A DNA stretch of 64,000 bases from positions 42,920,663-42,984,662 of the forward strand of contig CM034239.1 in NCBI GenBank assembly GCA_019916065.1, in the 5' to 3' direction. Of the stretch, positions 1-13,030 are shown one piece after another (the first letter of the stretch is position 1; each line of letters begins with the position of its first letter). The notes below the pieces were generated by a model that was not told where the DNA came from, searched no databases, and saw nothing but the letters and a program-made list of their open reading frames with translations. Source of the stretch: Vitellaria paradoxa. Its lineage: Eukaryota > Streptophyta > Magnoliopsida > Ericales > Sapotaceae. A program made the translations under genes and the position numbers.

Positions 1-239
1 TGATTTATCTTAATTTGTTTTAATAGTTTAATGATTATTTAATAGTTTAAATTATTTAATGGTGCAAACCTTTTAATAATTTAATAATATTTATCTGAGT
101 TTCAGGGGCTGCAGTGAAAAAATTAAGGGTTGAGATTTATTTGCTCTCTAATGACATGTAACCTTTGACATTCTACATTAATTATGGTCCAATCAAAATT
201 TTTAAACTTTCATTTTTGTTTTAAAAATAATTTAAGTGT

Positions 240-521
240 CATTTGGTTTGTTTTTCTATTTTCTGTTTTAAGCTCATTTTTCGTCTTGTGCGTTTGAAAA
301 CAATGAAAATAACTTAAAACTCAATTGGTTACTTGTATTTTTAAAATTTGTTTTAAGAAATAGAAAATAAGTTTATATATGAAATAAAAAATAATAAAAA
401 ATCATTTTAAGAGATTTTAACTGAAAACAAAAAAAATCTCTAAATAAAAAAAGTAAAGCATTTTTTATTATTCGTTTAATATTTTTAACACATAAAACAA
501 AAATAAAAAATTAAACCAAAT
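240..521. repeat. MITE-like inverted-repeat element upstream of TAT
   Basis: The ends form a 10-bp inverted repeat (CATTTGGTTT at 240-249 and its complement at 512-521) around AT-rich filler. That is the layout of a short non-autonomous DNA transposon. No clear target duplication was found, so the family is not assigned. The rest of 1-650 is AT-rich DNA with no gene visible. Confidence 0.45.
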
Positions 522-715
522 GTCACATGAACCTTTCATTTTTTGTATTATAACTCCTGCAATGCATTTATCTGTTACAGTTCCTTAAAATTCCAAAAAA
601 AGAAAAAGATATACAAAATATAAAAAAAATTAATTTAAAAATGAGATGCAGTGAAATTTGATCCAAAGTTTGGTAAGTTTTTAAATATTTTGTCTGGCAA
701 GACAGTAATCGCATC

Positions 716-821
716 ACTTTATATATTCGTACGTCTCTCGTTCACTGATGAGCTGCTCTGTCCTGTTCTATCTGTAAGCACTCTTATTAACCAGTTGAAA
801 TCTCCGGCGGAGACCACAGAA
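716..821 (+). promoter_or_regulatory. TAT promoter and 5' leader, duplicated at 13.0 kb
   Basis: A TATATA box at about 720-725 lies roughly 100 bp upstream of the TAT start codon. The same block, including the TATATA box and the leader, recurs at about 13029-13140 ahead of the broken TAT copy, so the promoter was duplicated with the gene. The transcription start cannot be fixed from sequence alone. Confidence 0.45.
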
Positions 822-3800
822 ATGGAAAACGGGTCGTCGGCAGAGAGATGGGGTTTCCGGACGAACGACGTTCTAGACAAGGCCTCGGCTATCTCCATCA
901 GAGGTGTTCTCAACCAGGTCATGTCGAACATCAATCAAGCAGACCCAAGGTCTGCAATCCCTCTTGGCCACGGGGACCCCTCGGCTTTCCCTTGCTTTCG
1001 AACAACCGACATCGCCGTTGACGCTATCGCCGACGCTGTTCGATCGGCTAATTTCAACGGTTATGCCTCAACCGTTGGGCTTCTTCCGGCGAGAAGGTAC
1101 TCTTTAAATACACACACACGCACATATATGTATGTATGTTTGTAACTTCGTATATGTTTCTACTTACAAATTTTATTACTTTATTTTCACGGATTTTTAT
1201 GTTGGAGTAGACTTTTCTTGTCTTTTTGATGGCTTGCTTCTGGTTTCCTATTTATCTATTTATTCATTTATGTAGCAGTCATTCATTGCGGGCAGGCTAC
1301 TTGCACTTGCAGTATGTTCTTTTTTTTTTATTTATTTATGTTTATTATGATTTGTTTGTATTGGAGCCGTTTGAAAGTGTTTTAATTCTTACAAATTCTT
1401 ATAAATTTTTATAAAATTAAAATTTTTTACAGACAGCATGAATTACGTACGAGATTATAATTTTTATAAATTTATATTAATTTATATAACTCAAACACAC
1501 CCATTATGAATGTAGGCAGTATCAGTGTGTATAATGACTACATAGATGTACAAATGGGCAGTCTATTACGGGTCCGTGTGGTTTGGAAAAAGAAAAAACA
1601 AAAACAAAAAAAGAAAAAGGAAATAATAGCAGCCTTTGCCTTTTTGGTGTTTGGTAATGTCGCAAAAGTTGCTAAAAATTTTTAAAATTTTTTACCAATC
1701 AATGAAAAGATACTAAAAAGCTTATAAAAGTTGTTGAAAAATTCTCTAATATTTTACCAAACAACAGAAATTATTAGAAGTCTATATAAATTTTAAAATT
1801 TTATCGAACGCACCAAAAGTTTCAATTACTAAAAATTGCTAAATATTCCTAAAAGTTTCATTTTTTTGTGCAACCGAACAGGTTAGTGGATTAAAAACTA
1901 AGGGTTTGGAATGGAAGTGGTTGGAGAGCTAAGACTGTTTTCGGCTCATTGGTAGAAATCATTGTCCAAAGTGATCTGTATTGAGCAATGTCACTTGGAA
2001 GCTATAGCAGATGTTACTAATGATTATGAGAGGTCATGCTAGGTTTATTTTTGGTGATTATGAGAGGTCATGCTAGGTTTATTTTTGGTGCCTTCTGTCC
2101 ACTTATTGCGAAGTCCAAAGATTGAGAAATACAAGCTCCTTTCTTTTTTATTTTTTGTTTTTTTTTGGTTACCTGCTGTCTAATTAGTCTTGGGCAATCA
2201 TAATGAAGTGCTGAAGTTTTAGCAAAATGCCAAGCAGACCTTTCATTTACATGTTGAAAGATCAACAATTATGACTTATTCTTTTTGATTCCATCACATA
2301 AGCTGAAAGAAAAAAGGAGCTTCTGTGTATGGAAATTTTCCATTTGATTTATGTGGGTAGTCAATTCTTTAACTTGAGACACCTAACCCTCCTTATTACT
2401 CGCTAAATTTTATAAACTGCTTGCTAATTGGTTTTGACTTGGATGCTTTAACATCAGTCTTCATATATTTCAAATGAAATTACTAACTTATATAGATATC
2501 TATATTACAATTTAGCTCAAAGTTGATTAGACATATATATACGTGTCGAGGTGCGGGACTAGAGAGAGAGAGGGGGAGAGTGGGGGGCTGGAGAGAGAGA
2601 GTGAGTGGGGGGTTGATGAGAAAGGGAGTCGTGGGAAGGGGGGGTGGGCGTGTCAGGGGGGTTGGGGGAGGGATGGGATAGGAGAGGGAGAGAGAGGGGC
2701 GGGATGGGACGTGAGAAAGAGGAGAGGGGGGTAGGGGAGGGATGACGTGAGAGAGAGAGAGAAAGAGAGAGAGGAGGGTTGGGTTTGTTGGGGCTGTGAA
2801 ATTTTTTTTTTTAGTTGAAAAAATTTTTTTTGGTAGTTTTTTTTATTTTATAAGTAAATTGAGTATTTTATTTGAATGGGAAGTAAATAAATAATACATA
2901 ATTAATAATTAATTTAAGTACATATATTTTTACACTATTAATTTTTACGAATTAAAATTTGGTATATTTTTAAGAGTTATGATTAATTTTTTTTCTCTCC
3001 ACTTTAACTGTCTTTTCTGTATAAAAATAATTAATAATTAATTTTTTAAATATTAGTCAGTTTTTTATGTACTTAAATTAAAAATTATTAATAATTATTA
3101 TTTTACTAAATAATTTAAATTTAACATATTTTAACCTTTAAATTTATTTAATGGTCACGATTATTTTTTTTCTCTTCACTTTAGCTATCTCTTCAGTCAC
3201 TTTACATAAAAATACAATATTTTTATTTGAAATGTTTTTATAAATGTTTTTAATGGTCATAATTTTTTTCCTCTCTTATTTTTTTTTATAAATGTTTTTA
3301 AGCTAAATTTTTTATTTGAAATAAACACAATAAATAAATACTAATAATTAATTTACATATCTATAAAACTAATTAAATGTATACTTTTACACTAATTAAT
3401 AAACATTTTAAATTGACATGTGACGAAATTTTAGTTAAATTTTTTTTTTATAAATGTTTTTAAGCTAAATTTTTTATTTGAAATAAACACAATAAATAAA
3501 TACTAATAATTAATTTACATATCTATAAAACTAATTAAATGTATACTTTTACACTAATTAATAAACATTTTAAATTGACATGTGACGAAATTTTAGTTAA
3601 AAATTTTTAAAATTTTTAGAATTTTGTTAAATTTTTTGATACAAATATTAGTCAAACTTTTTAAAAAATTTGTCAAAATTTGACGAATTTTGATGTACTT
3701 AAAAGAAAAAATTATTAATAATTACTATTTAACTATATAAATAATTAATAATTAATTTTAAATACATACATCTATTTAAGTTATTTGTAGGCCAAATTAT

Positions 3801-6800
3801 ATTTCTGTGTCTTTAGGCACGGGTATTCTATATTACAAATTCATTCAATTTTTTTATGGGATGGATGTAACATTTATGTGTGTAGCAGTCGCTGAAAGAG
3901 AGAGGGAGTGAGAGTGAGAGGGAGAGGGGGTGGTTGGGGGAGAGAGAGAGAGTAGGGGAAGGGTTAGGCAGTGAGAGAGGCCGCTAACTTTTTTTTTTTT
4001 TTTTGTCTTTCTCTCAAGTGTGTGTGGTAGTCGCGGAGGGAGAGAGGGAGTGAGAGAGAGAGGGGGCGGTTAAGGGAGAGAGGGATAGTGGGGGGAAGGA
4101 TTGGCAGTGAGAGAGGCCGCTGGTATTCTTTTTTTTTTTTTTTTGGTCTTTCCTGAGACAAAATTGGTGTAGTGAGAGAGAGGCAGCCTGACTTTTTTTG
4201 GTGCAGTAAGTGAGACAAAAAGGGATGCCAGCGGAAAATAATTAAAATTTGATACATAAAGTAATATGTATTAAAATTAGTAGGCCAAACAAAGCAAAAC
4301 CCGACATATTTTAATTAAAGGAATGTTTAGTTAAAATTTTATTAAAAAAGTAAAAGAAATGAGAATAATTTTTTAATAAGTAAAATAAGAATAATTAATT
4401 TTAAATATTTTCACTTTTATACTATTTGTGTTATCTTTCTACAGCAGTGAAAAAAATGCAGGGTGAGTGTGTGGTTATAAAAAAAAAAAAACAATAATAG
4501 CACAAAAATTTTAATAAAAAATAATGTGTTTAAATTTAAAAAATTAGTAAAAATTGATAATTTTGATAAATCAAACATCCGAAATTTCTTCAAATTTTAT
4601 AAATAACAGTTTACTATATTTTATATTATTTTTTATTATTTATTTTTTCATCATATATTTTATACTCTCTCAACTTTCAACCGTGGTCAAATATTTTAAA
4701 AAACATATAATAATAATTTGAATTAAAATAACTCAAAATTATAAATATATATATATATATTTAAGTCCTTATCACTAATTAACAGTGTACCAATGCCATT
4801 AGCAAACTGATTTTTTTATTTAAAATACATACAAGTTAAAATAATTAATTTATTATATAATAATTAATTTTAAAGAATTTAAATTTATTATATTTTTAAC
4901 TTTTAAATTATTTATTAGTCAGAATTATTTTTTCCTCTCCACTTTAGTTGTTTTTAGGTCACTTTACGTAAAAAATATTCTTTTATTTTTCCCTCCATTT
5001 TTTATATTTTTATATGAATGAATATTAAACAAACTTAACTAAGTTTTAAAAAACAATATTTAAAATTTAATTTTATTGTACTTAAATTTAAAATTAAAAA
5101 TAATATTTATTTGATTTATTTTGTTGATTTAATAGCTATGTACGTGGCGTAGGGAAAAGCAAATATTGAGTGAAATGACATTCTTTTTTTTTCTTGAGAC
5201 AAGAAAGAGTATCATGTAAAAAACGTTAATACTTTTTTTTATTTATTTGATGATTAGAATTATTTATTTTTATTTTTTTCATTTTAGATTGTATCTAAGT
5301 TATATTTACAATTTTTTATATAAATTTATTTTAATTACAAATTTAAATTTAAATTTTTTATAAGCTAAATTATAGTTTCGTGCCATTGGCACGGGCAAAG
5401 TCCTAGTAACATATAAATTTAAAATATTATTGTGGTGCGTGATAGTTCAAATAGCCTTATTAATTGCTTCCTCGACTCTTGTTTTGGAATTTCACTTTCC
5501 TGGTAAATTAATTGGATATATTTATGTGTTGTTGATTGAAAATTTCTGTTATTGTTTACTGTTTTAAAATTTTGACACATTTTTAACGTTCCACTATACA
5601 CACCTTAGCGATGTACTGATTTAATTGCCTTGCTAGGGTAATTTGGATGCTAATAGTTTGTAATAACTTTGGAGTGGAAGATAGCAGTCTTACTTCACGG
5701 ACTCAAGATTCTTGAAATTTCTAAATTACTAAATACTTGGCCTTTGTTTTTGCGTAATTTCCTAATTTTCTGTCTGAAATACATTTGCATTACTTTGTTG
5801 TGTCTTTTTGTGAAATTTGCAAATAAGAATGGATGTCTCAGTGCATCTAAAGGTAGATCCTAATTATATGGATTTCCCAAAAAAATAAAGAGAAACTGTT
5901 CTTCTTGTGAAGAGTTTTGATTTTTGGCTTATTGGATGGAGGAACTGTTGTGGTTTTAAGTGATTCAATAAATTTGTCAGGGGATTCTGTTTGATGAGAC
6001 ATACCTTGCTTCCAAGTGGAAAGGGAAAACCAGACATTAGTCTACTATTGCTTTAAAAAAGAGAGAGCAGATAAAAGATGTTCTTATTCATTAGAGGGTA
6101 TAACTCATATATCAGTTTCTCTTTTACACCTTCATTTTTAAATAGGTCCATAGCAGAGTACCTCTCAAAAGATCTTCCAGACAAGTTATCCCCAGATGAT
6201 GTTTATTTGACAATTGGATGCACCCAAGCAATTGAAGTTATTTTAGCAGTTCTTGCTTCTCCTAATGCCAACATTCTGCTTCCAAGACCTGGCTTCCCAT
6301 TCTATGAAGCTCGTGCTGCATATAATGGTCTTGAAGCCCGCCACTTCGATCTTCTACCAGAGAAAGGTTGGGAGGTAGATCTTGAAGCAGTTGAAGCTCT
6401 CGCTGATGAGAATACTGTTGCTATGGTTATTATTAACCCTGGCAATCCTTGCGGGAATGTTTTCACGTACCAACATTTGAAGAAGGTGTGTTTTAGTTTT
6501 TTGGAGTTTGAAATATATAATCTGGTTTATTTCACGGTTTTGGATATCATGTTGTGGTTGATGATCTATTTTCTTAGGTTGCTGAGACTGCAAGAAAGCT
6601 TGGAATTTTAGTGATTGCTGATGAGGTTTATCATTATCTTACGTTTGGGAGGGACCCATTTGTGCCAATGGGAGTCTTTGGATCAATTGCACCTGTTATT
6701 ACAGTTGGGTCTATATCAAAGAGGTGGATTGTTCCTGGTTGGCGACTTGGTTGGCTTGTCACAAATGATCCCAATGGCATTCTTGAAAAACATGGGGTTC

Positions 6801-9800
6801 TCTCACTCTCTCTCACTCTCTGTTTCCATGCATCTTTCTCATATCAATGACTTATTATTCTACCCTTGATCTAGTGTAAAGAAATAATCAAGTATGGTTT
6901 AACCTTGTTATGAAAAATTGAATAAATCACGTCAAGTTAATAAGTTGTAGCCATTTAATTCAACCTTCATGGTAAAAAAAAGCTATAAGAAATTGCTTGC
7001 TGATTTTCTTTGTTTTGATTTTTTTTTCTCCAAAGTGCTCGCTGGTTATTAGTCATGAACGAAATCCTTCTTTTTGTGTTGCATTACAAGATGTGCTGCT
7101 TCCCATTAAGAGGCATTGTAAATTATATTCCAATGCTGTAAATGTTTTTGTATTATGCCTCTAGGCTAGTTACTGCGTTTAGTTACCAGCAAGCTCTTCT
7201 TTTCTTTTTCTTTGTTTTTTCTTTTGTGTTTTTTCCCCCCTCTATGTTATGAATGTGGTAAAATTTATGGTAACATTGGCTCCTTTGAGCTTGTAAATGA
7301 AGTGGTATTGCTCCATTAACAGAAGGAAAATCAAAAGAAGTTACACTCTACATCCGTTATTCCTACCAATCAAGATGAATTTAGTGGTAAGTACCAACAA
7401 ATGATGCCTCCTATCCAGTATGTATATTTTCTTTGGGCAACAGTATATAAGGCCTATATTTGCAGGTAGACCTTATGTAATTTTCTTTTTGTCTGACTGC
7501 GGACCTTTTCTTAATTTTGCGTGTTTTGATTCCATTGTTATTTCATCAGTTATAAAGTCAAAAGAGTTTTGGATGTCCTGTGGAAATGGAAACTGTAATA
7601 ATACTAAAATACAAGTTGCAGATCTTAGATTCTTAATATGATGATTTGGCCATGATTAACTTGGACTGAAGACTGAAGACGGGTCATTTAGTGGGTTCAT
7701 GTTGTATCTTTTCATAAAAAAGATACTTAGAGAATAAGACAACTTGACGTAAATGAATAATAATGTGACTATTTGATGATTGATTTTTCTTTAGTGAACA
7801 AGTTGCTTGTTGAAGAAATTAAGATAACAAAATTGCTTTCAAATAGTGGTTCGTACTATAGTTGAAGTAGGGAACAAAATGATCGAGGTTGATGGGTTGT
7901 TTTCAAAATACTAGGAAAGATGGCGAGCCACATCTTATCATGTGAAACTTCTCAAATTTTTATTTATACGGTGATATCTGTTGTTCTATTTGTTTACATC
8001 TCATGTTGCCATTTGGAAATATACAATGATAACCTGTGTTTCTCAAGAAACTTTATGTATTTGGTTTCCTTTCTTCAGATTGTTGATAGCATTAAGGGCT
8101 TTCTCAATATCTCCTCTGACCCTGCAACCTTTATTCAGGTTTGTAGTTCAAAATTCCTTTTCTGAATAGCATGTTAAAACGAAGAAATATTAATTACTCT
8201 TTTGATATTATTTTTTCTTTTAAAAGCTACTATAATTCTTAAGATACAACAAAGTAGTTGTCTTACAACTTTGTTATGGCGCTGGAATATTCACCAGAAA
8301 AAGGTAGCAAAATCAAATATAGAATTTCCGATTGCCTAGTGAAAGTAGGCTGCAATAAAAACGTGTGATTTGAGTAATATGTATTATTTTCAAGGAAGAG
8401 AGAGAGAGAGAACTTTAATATTAGTATTCTAAAACATTAAAAAATAAGTATGAAGAGGTTATAATTTGATTATCTTGGTATTTTTGTTCTTGATAGCTTA
8501 TACCAACGCTGTAAATAAATGGTTGCTATTCATTTCTTATCAAGTACCCAATACCAAATTGATTTTGGTGAATGTAATTACCTTTTTAATTGTTTCCTCT
8601 ATAGCTCAAAATATAAAAAATGATGTGTATGTATAGTTAATACATTACTTTCACTTATTTGTTTGATTTTCATATTTTGTGATCGTTCATGGAAATTGCA
8701 TTGTCTCCCATATATTTTCAACCACACCGGTTCTGTAATTTGCATGGCTGGTAGAATGCGATTTGCTCTATCAATGTCATATAAATAAAATTTATTCTAG
8801 AATTTAACTAATGTCAGTATCCTGTGTTTACTTTTTTTAAAAAAAGTGTAGTATTGTGATTATGCATCAGTGATTTATTAATAACATTTTTATTTGCAAA
8901 TCTAATCTAGTCATTCATCTTGCTCTTTTTTTTTTTTTTTTTAATGATCAGGGGGCAGTTCCTCAAATTCTTGAGAAAACAGGAGATGAATTCTTTTCCA
9001 AAACTATTGACACTGTGAGAGAAGCTGCAGACATCTGCTATGATAGGATTAGGAAGATCCCTTGCATTACTTGCCCAAGCAAACCTGAAGGTTCTATGTT
9101 CGTAATGGTAAGGATGCAGATAATTTGAGATTAACTTGTGATTCAAGTGGGTCAAAGATATATCTAAGACAAGGGGTTGTTTATATTTTAGGTGAAACTG
9201 AATCCATCACTGTTGGAAGACATTAAAGATGATATTGATTTCTGTATCAAGCTAGCAAAGGAGGAGTCTGTTGTTGTTCTACCAGGTAAAAAAAAAACAA
9301 TTTAAGCTTTTAAAGTTAAATTAATCATGCCACAAGACTAACAGTGGTTTTTTCACTCTCTCTCTCTCTCTCAAATTACTTTTGAACTCTGTTGTTCATT
9401 TCTTTATCTGCTAGCTAACTGTTTAAAAAAAGGGAATCTAATATGTCAGTTTTTTTGTAATAACTTTTGGTGCATTATGCATTTAAATTTGCAATTCCTG
9501 TTATTTGTATGCAAAAATTATAGATGTGGTTATGGTCCTTTTATATTATAAATGATCTTAAATTTTTATTTATTTATTTATTTATTTTTTCAACTTCATT
9601 TCACCCCCTATTTGGCACATTTTCGGTTGGCCCTTTATATAGTTTTAATCATATCTTAATCCTCCGGTTTCCTAGGGGTTGAGGATTTAAAAACGTTTCA
9701 TTTTTCAAATTTTGTGTGTAGTTCTATTGTTTGATTAGGATTGAATCCTTTCCGAGAACTAGGACGAAGTAGTTTCATTCAATTGTATGTGGCTTTCTTA

Positions 9801-10455
9801 ACTATGTTGAAATTGAAACATAAATTATTTGTGCACGATGCTTAAATATCCTCCCATTAGGTTATATTGTGTTCTCGTTGTGCATTGCAATTTGGTGGGT
9901 AATTTTGAACAAATCTAGCTAAAAATACTTAGCTAATTCTCTTCAAGATGTTGATGTTCTCGACGGCACCTAATGTTGTTAGGCTCTCATATATATGTTT
10001 GCAAGCCCAAATCAAGGTTGGAACTGTGATGCTTGAATCTTGACCATCTTGACATATTTTAAGATCAAATCACTTCAGCCGGAGAAAATTTTGCTCGAGG
10101 TTGGTTTTAGTTCTCGCGTGCTTCCCAGGCTGTAAATTTTCAGGTTGCTTGCTCAATCACAATTAGGATTCGTTTGGAGCTCTACAAAACTTCATAAAAT
10201 TCTACAAATTTCTATATAATTTAAATTTTCTACTTACTGCATGAATTAAAAGACCGTAACTTTTACAAATATATACTAATTTTTACAACTCCAAACAGTC
10301 CAGTCTTCCAAATCTAATTGCACCTTTTTTTTGCAGGGGTTACCGTGGGACTAAAGAATTGGCTACGCGTTTCATTTGCCATTGATCCATCATTGCTTGA
10401 AGAAGGCCTTGGGAGGATTCAGTCTTTCTGCCTAAGGCACACCAAGAAGCAATAA
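822..10455 (+). CDS. TAT: Tyrosine aminotransferase, plant type, 7 exons, 420 aa
   Basis: PLP-dependent class I aminotransferase that moves the amino group of tyrosine to 2-oxoglutarate, giving 4-hydroxyphenylpyruvate for tocopherol, plastoquinone and tyrosine breakdown. No transit peptide is evident, so it is probably cytosolic. Exons: 822-1096, 6146-6485, 6578-6796, 8079-8138, 8952-9107, 9192-9285, 10337-10455. All junctions are GT-AG, phases agree, and the total of 1263 nt ends in TAA. Visible motifs are IPLGHGDP near residue 47, NPGNPCG at 189-195, ADEVY, the Schiff-base lysine in GSISKRW (about K253), PGWRLGW, and the substrate-carboxylate arginine in KNWLR (about R392). Length is normal for the family. 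The start is the ATG opening MENG, conserved in the tandem copy. Intron 1 is 5 kb and full of repeats. A narrower role, such as another tyrosine or phenylalanine aminotransferase, cannot be excluded. Confidence 0.93.
1365..1505. repeat. MITE family copy (also 10162-10303 and 15420-15551)
   Basis: An AT-rich block of about 140 bp with weak inverted ends (gccgtttgaaag on the left, ctcaaacacaccc on the right) and a shared core around GCATGAATTA and ACTAATTTTTACAAC. Related blocks sit in intron 6 of TAT (10162-10303) and at the same place in the broken TAT copy (15420-15551). The latter pair was inherited through the gene duplication, while this copy is an independent insertion. Confidence 0.45.
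2499..3826 (+). mobile_element. Helitron-like unit A in TAT intron 1
   Basis: It starts TCTATATTACAA directly after an A, as Helitron 5' ends do. A GA-rich stretch (about 2543-2780) follows, then AT-rich filler. Near the right end is a sequence like the Helitron terminus of unit B, with GTGTCTTTAGGCAC and a CTAT where CTAG is expected. No coding capacity is seen, so this would be a non-autonomous element. The right end is degenerate and directly abuts unit B. Confidence 0.4.
3280..3603 (+). repeat. Near-perfect 162-bp tandem duplication
   Basis: The segment beginning near 3280 is repeated immediately at about 3442 with a period of 162 bp and almost no visible differences. Such identity in AT-rich intron DNA indicates a recent slippage or unequal-exchange event inside Helitron-like unit A. 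Confidence 0.8.
3827..5406 (+). mobile_element. Helitron-like unit B in TAT intron 1
   Basis: The 5' end is TCTATATTACAA, as in unit A, although the preceding base is T rather than A. The 3' end has the Helitron signature: a perfect short hairpin (CGTGCC-ATT-GGCACG, 5379-5393) about 10 bp before a terminal CTAG (5403-5406) followed by T. The interior has a GA-rich double repeat at 3890-4150 and AT-rich filler with no coding region. Confidence 0.55.
3880..4150 (+). repeat. GA-rich tandem repeat, two units of about 133 bp
   Basis: Two consecutive units each run from a GTGTG and a GTCGC motif through (GA)n-rich sequence to GCAGTGAGAGAGGCCGCT and a long T run. The purine-rich strand gives long but meaningless reading frames on both strands. 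Confidence 0.7.
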
Positions 10456-10940
10456 GATAAATGTTATGTCATTCATCATTTTGCTAGTGACTCTGGAATT
10501 CGACTAGTACCTCTCTTTGGTTATTGCAGAATTTCAAAGTTGTGATGTGGGTCATAATAAGTGTTGATCAATATGGGTGTTGATCTCACATTTTATTTGA
10601 AGTTGTGGTAATAATGTAGACATTCAAGTCCTTAAAATTAATCCTTGTGTTTCTACCTAGAACTATAGGTGATAATATTATAAATGTTAATTAATATGGG
10701 TTGTTGATCTCACGTTTCGTTTGAAGTCGTGGCAATAATGTATTTGACATTCTAGTTCTTGAAATTAATTCTTGTGTTTTTTGTAGAACTATGGGTGATA
10801 ATATTACAAGTATCGGTCAGTATGATTGATTTCACGTTTCTTTTGAAGTTTTCGTAATACCGTATTTGACATTCAAGTCCTTAAAATTAATTCTTTGTGT
10901 TTCCCTGTGGAACTATGGTGGGATGTTGGATCTTATGCTT
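10456..10940 (+). repeat. TAT 3' flank with three repeats of about 123 bp
   Basis: Downstream of the TAT stop, a unit containing TGATCTCACGTTT and CAAGTCCTTAAAATTAATTC recurs at about 10581, 10705 and 10827. The broken tandem copy has only two such units (about 15821 and 15950), so the array has gained or lost a unit since the duplication. It is probably within or just past the 3' UTR. Confidence 0.65.
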
Positions 10941-13030
10941 CCTTTTTGTTGCTAATATTATCAAAGTATGTATATCTATACTTCTTCACATCTTTTAGTG
11001 TGGTGTCTAAGCATTGTTTCGGTTTGTGTTTGGTTTTGAAGTTGAATGATTCTGTATAAACATACAAAATTGGCAAATAGAATTTGCGCTTAGAAATGAG
11101 GTGGCACTAGCATTTGGATGTATGGTATTAGAGGTGAGTATTGGTTAGTATGGTTTAAAAAATCATAATTTTTATAATCGAAACGATAATTTTTGAAAAT
11201 TACAAATGATAATCAAATCGATCAAAAAAATATACATTAATTGAATATTAATCGAATTGAATTATTTTAGTTTGGTTACGGTCGATTCGATTGTATAAGG
11301 TTATAAATTTAAATATATTTTTTTGTAATTTAATTATAGAGATAAAATAATAATTTCTTATTATAAGTATTACAAATAAAAACATAATGTTATCAAAGTA
11401 TTAAAATTTTAAATTTTAAATTACAAAAGTCAACGTATGTTTCTATTAAATCATAATTAAGAAAATAAAATATATAATAAAACTTAAATGTAACAACTTG
11501 AATTAAAAAAATAAAAAACAAAACAAAAACAAAAGCAATTGAGTTTTAAAAGCCAAGTGTATTTAATATTATAATCATGAGAATAGTAGAAAGCAAGGCA
11601 ACAAGGCTAGGCGTGTAAAAAAAATCAAACAAATTGAAAATCGAATCAATCGGATTATTTTGATTCGGTTTGGTTTGGGTTTATACTAAAATTAGTTTAG
11701 TTCCGAGTTAAAAAAATATCCTGATATTTTCAGTTTGCTTCTCAAATTAGTAGATAAAAATCCGAATCGAAACCGACCCGAAAATAACCTAACTTGAAAA
11801 TTATAATATATAATATATTCTATAATATACATATTATTATATAATATGTATAAAACAGTTTTCTTATTAAATTCTGATATAAAAACATAATTTTATATTA
11901 TGATATATAAAATAGTTTTTTTAACTAATATATAAAATAGTTACTGTTTAAATAAGGATTGATAATATATAATATAAATATATGATTATATATATTATAA
12001 TATATAATATTATGTATAATATAATATTTATAGGATGATATTAATATATAATATATTATTTATTTGAATATTTAGGATTCGCAAATAAATAATCGGACTA
12101 ACCCGAAAATCGAACAGAACCAACTCGATTAAGTTAACTCGAAAACTGAATCGACCCAACCTAATATTTTCGGTTCAGTTTCATGTTAAAATTGATTCGA
12201 TTTTGGGTCAAATTGTCAAGAATTAAAAAAAATCAATTCAGTTCTAGGTTAAGTATGAACTCAAATCAAACTGTCCCATACACACCTTAAATATGACAAT
12301 ACTTTAATGGTTCTGCAGAATTTCAAAAGTCATAGAATTTAAAAAAGCAAGTGTATTCAAAAGTAGTTAATTATATATACATATAAAATATTAAGTAAAT
12401 TTAATTTGATTATTTTGATTTATTTGATTTTAAAATATCAAAATGGATATTCATTATTTTTACAAAAATTAACCAAAATGACCGTCACGATAAATAACTA
12501 AACTAAATTTTTTAAATTTAATCAATATGGTTCGAAAATCGAATTTTGACCAAATTGTGCACAACTTTATATGGTATGACTCTCCCATTTCCACACTTCA
12601 GCCCTTGCATTGCACTTTGTGCAGGGAATAAAGTGTAAAAATGAAGGGTTAAGATTTGATCAAGATAAGTTTGACTAAATTAATAAATGTTATTGATTGA
12701 ATTAATAGATACTGTGCAACAAAATTAATAAATCTTAATTAAATCTTGATCCTCCATTACTTTAAGTGTAAAAATAAAAAATTAGAATTTAATTAAAATA
12801 AGTTTGAATGAATTAATAATGCTATTGACTAAATTAATAAAAGCTATTTAACCAAATTAATAAATTTTGATTAAATCTATTCTTCCATCTCCTCACTTGC
12901 TCGTGCATGTAGAAATGAAGGGTGAGGATTTACATACAGTTTGACAAAATTAATAGATCTTGATTAATCTTGGCCCTCTATCTCTATCTGCACACTTCAG
13001 CCACCGCGTGCAGCCCCGGAACCCCCTTTA
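10941..13030. other. AT-rich spacer between the two TAT copies
   Basis: No gene is visible. The part up to about 11140 still matches the far end of the downstream copy (to about 16260), which marks the extent of the duplicated unit. The remainder is AT-rich and repetitive, with dispersed motifs such as CGGTTTGGTTTGGG and runs of ATATAATA, most likely remnants of small transposons. Confidence 0.6.

Noticed and set aside
2543..2734. 63-residue Gly/Arg/Glu-rich open frame
   Set aside because: It is a by-product of the GA-rich repeat; residue content is dictated by the purine tract and there is no homology or gene context.
3964..4257. 97-residue minus-strand open frame rich in Ser, Leu and Pro
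   Set aside because: It lies in CT/GA repeats inside TAT intron 1 and has no recognisable domain.
6078..6611. 177-residue open frame as a separate gene
   Set aside because: It is TAT exon 2 (6146-6485) with intron sequence at both ends, not an independent gene.
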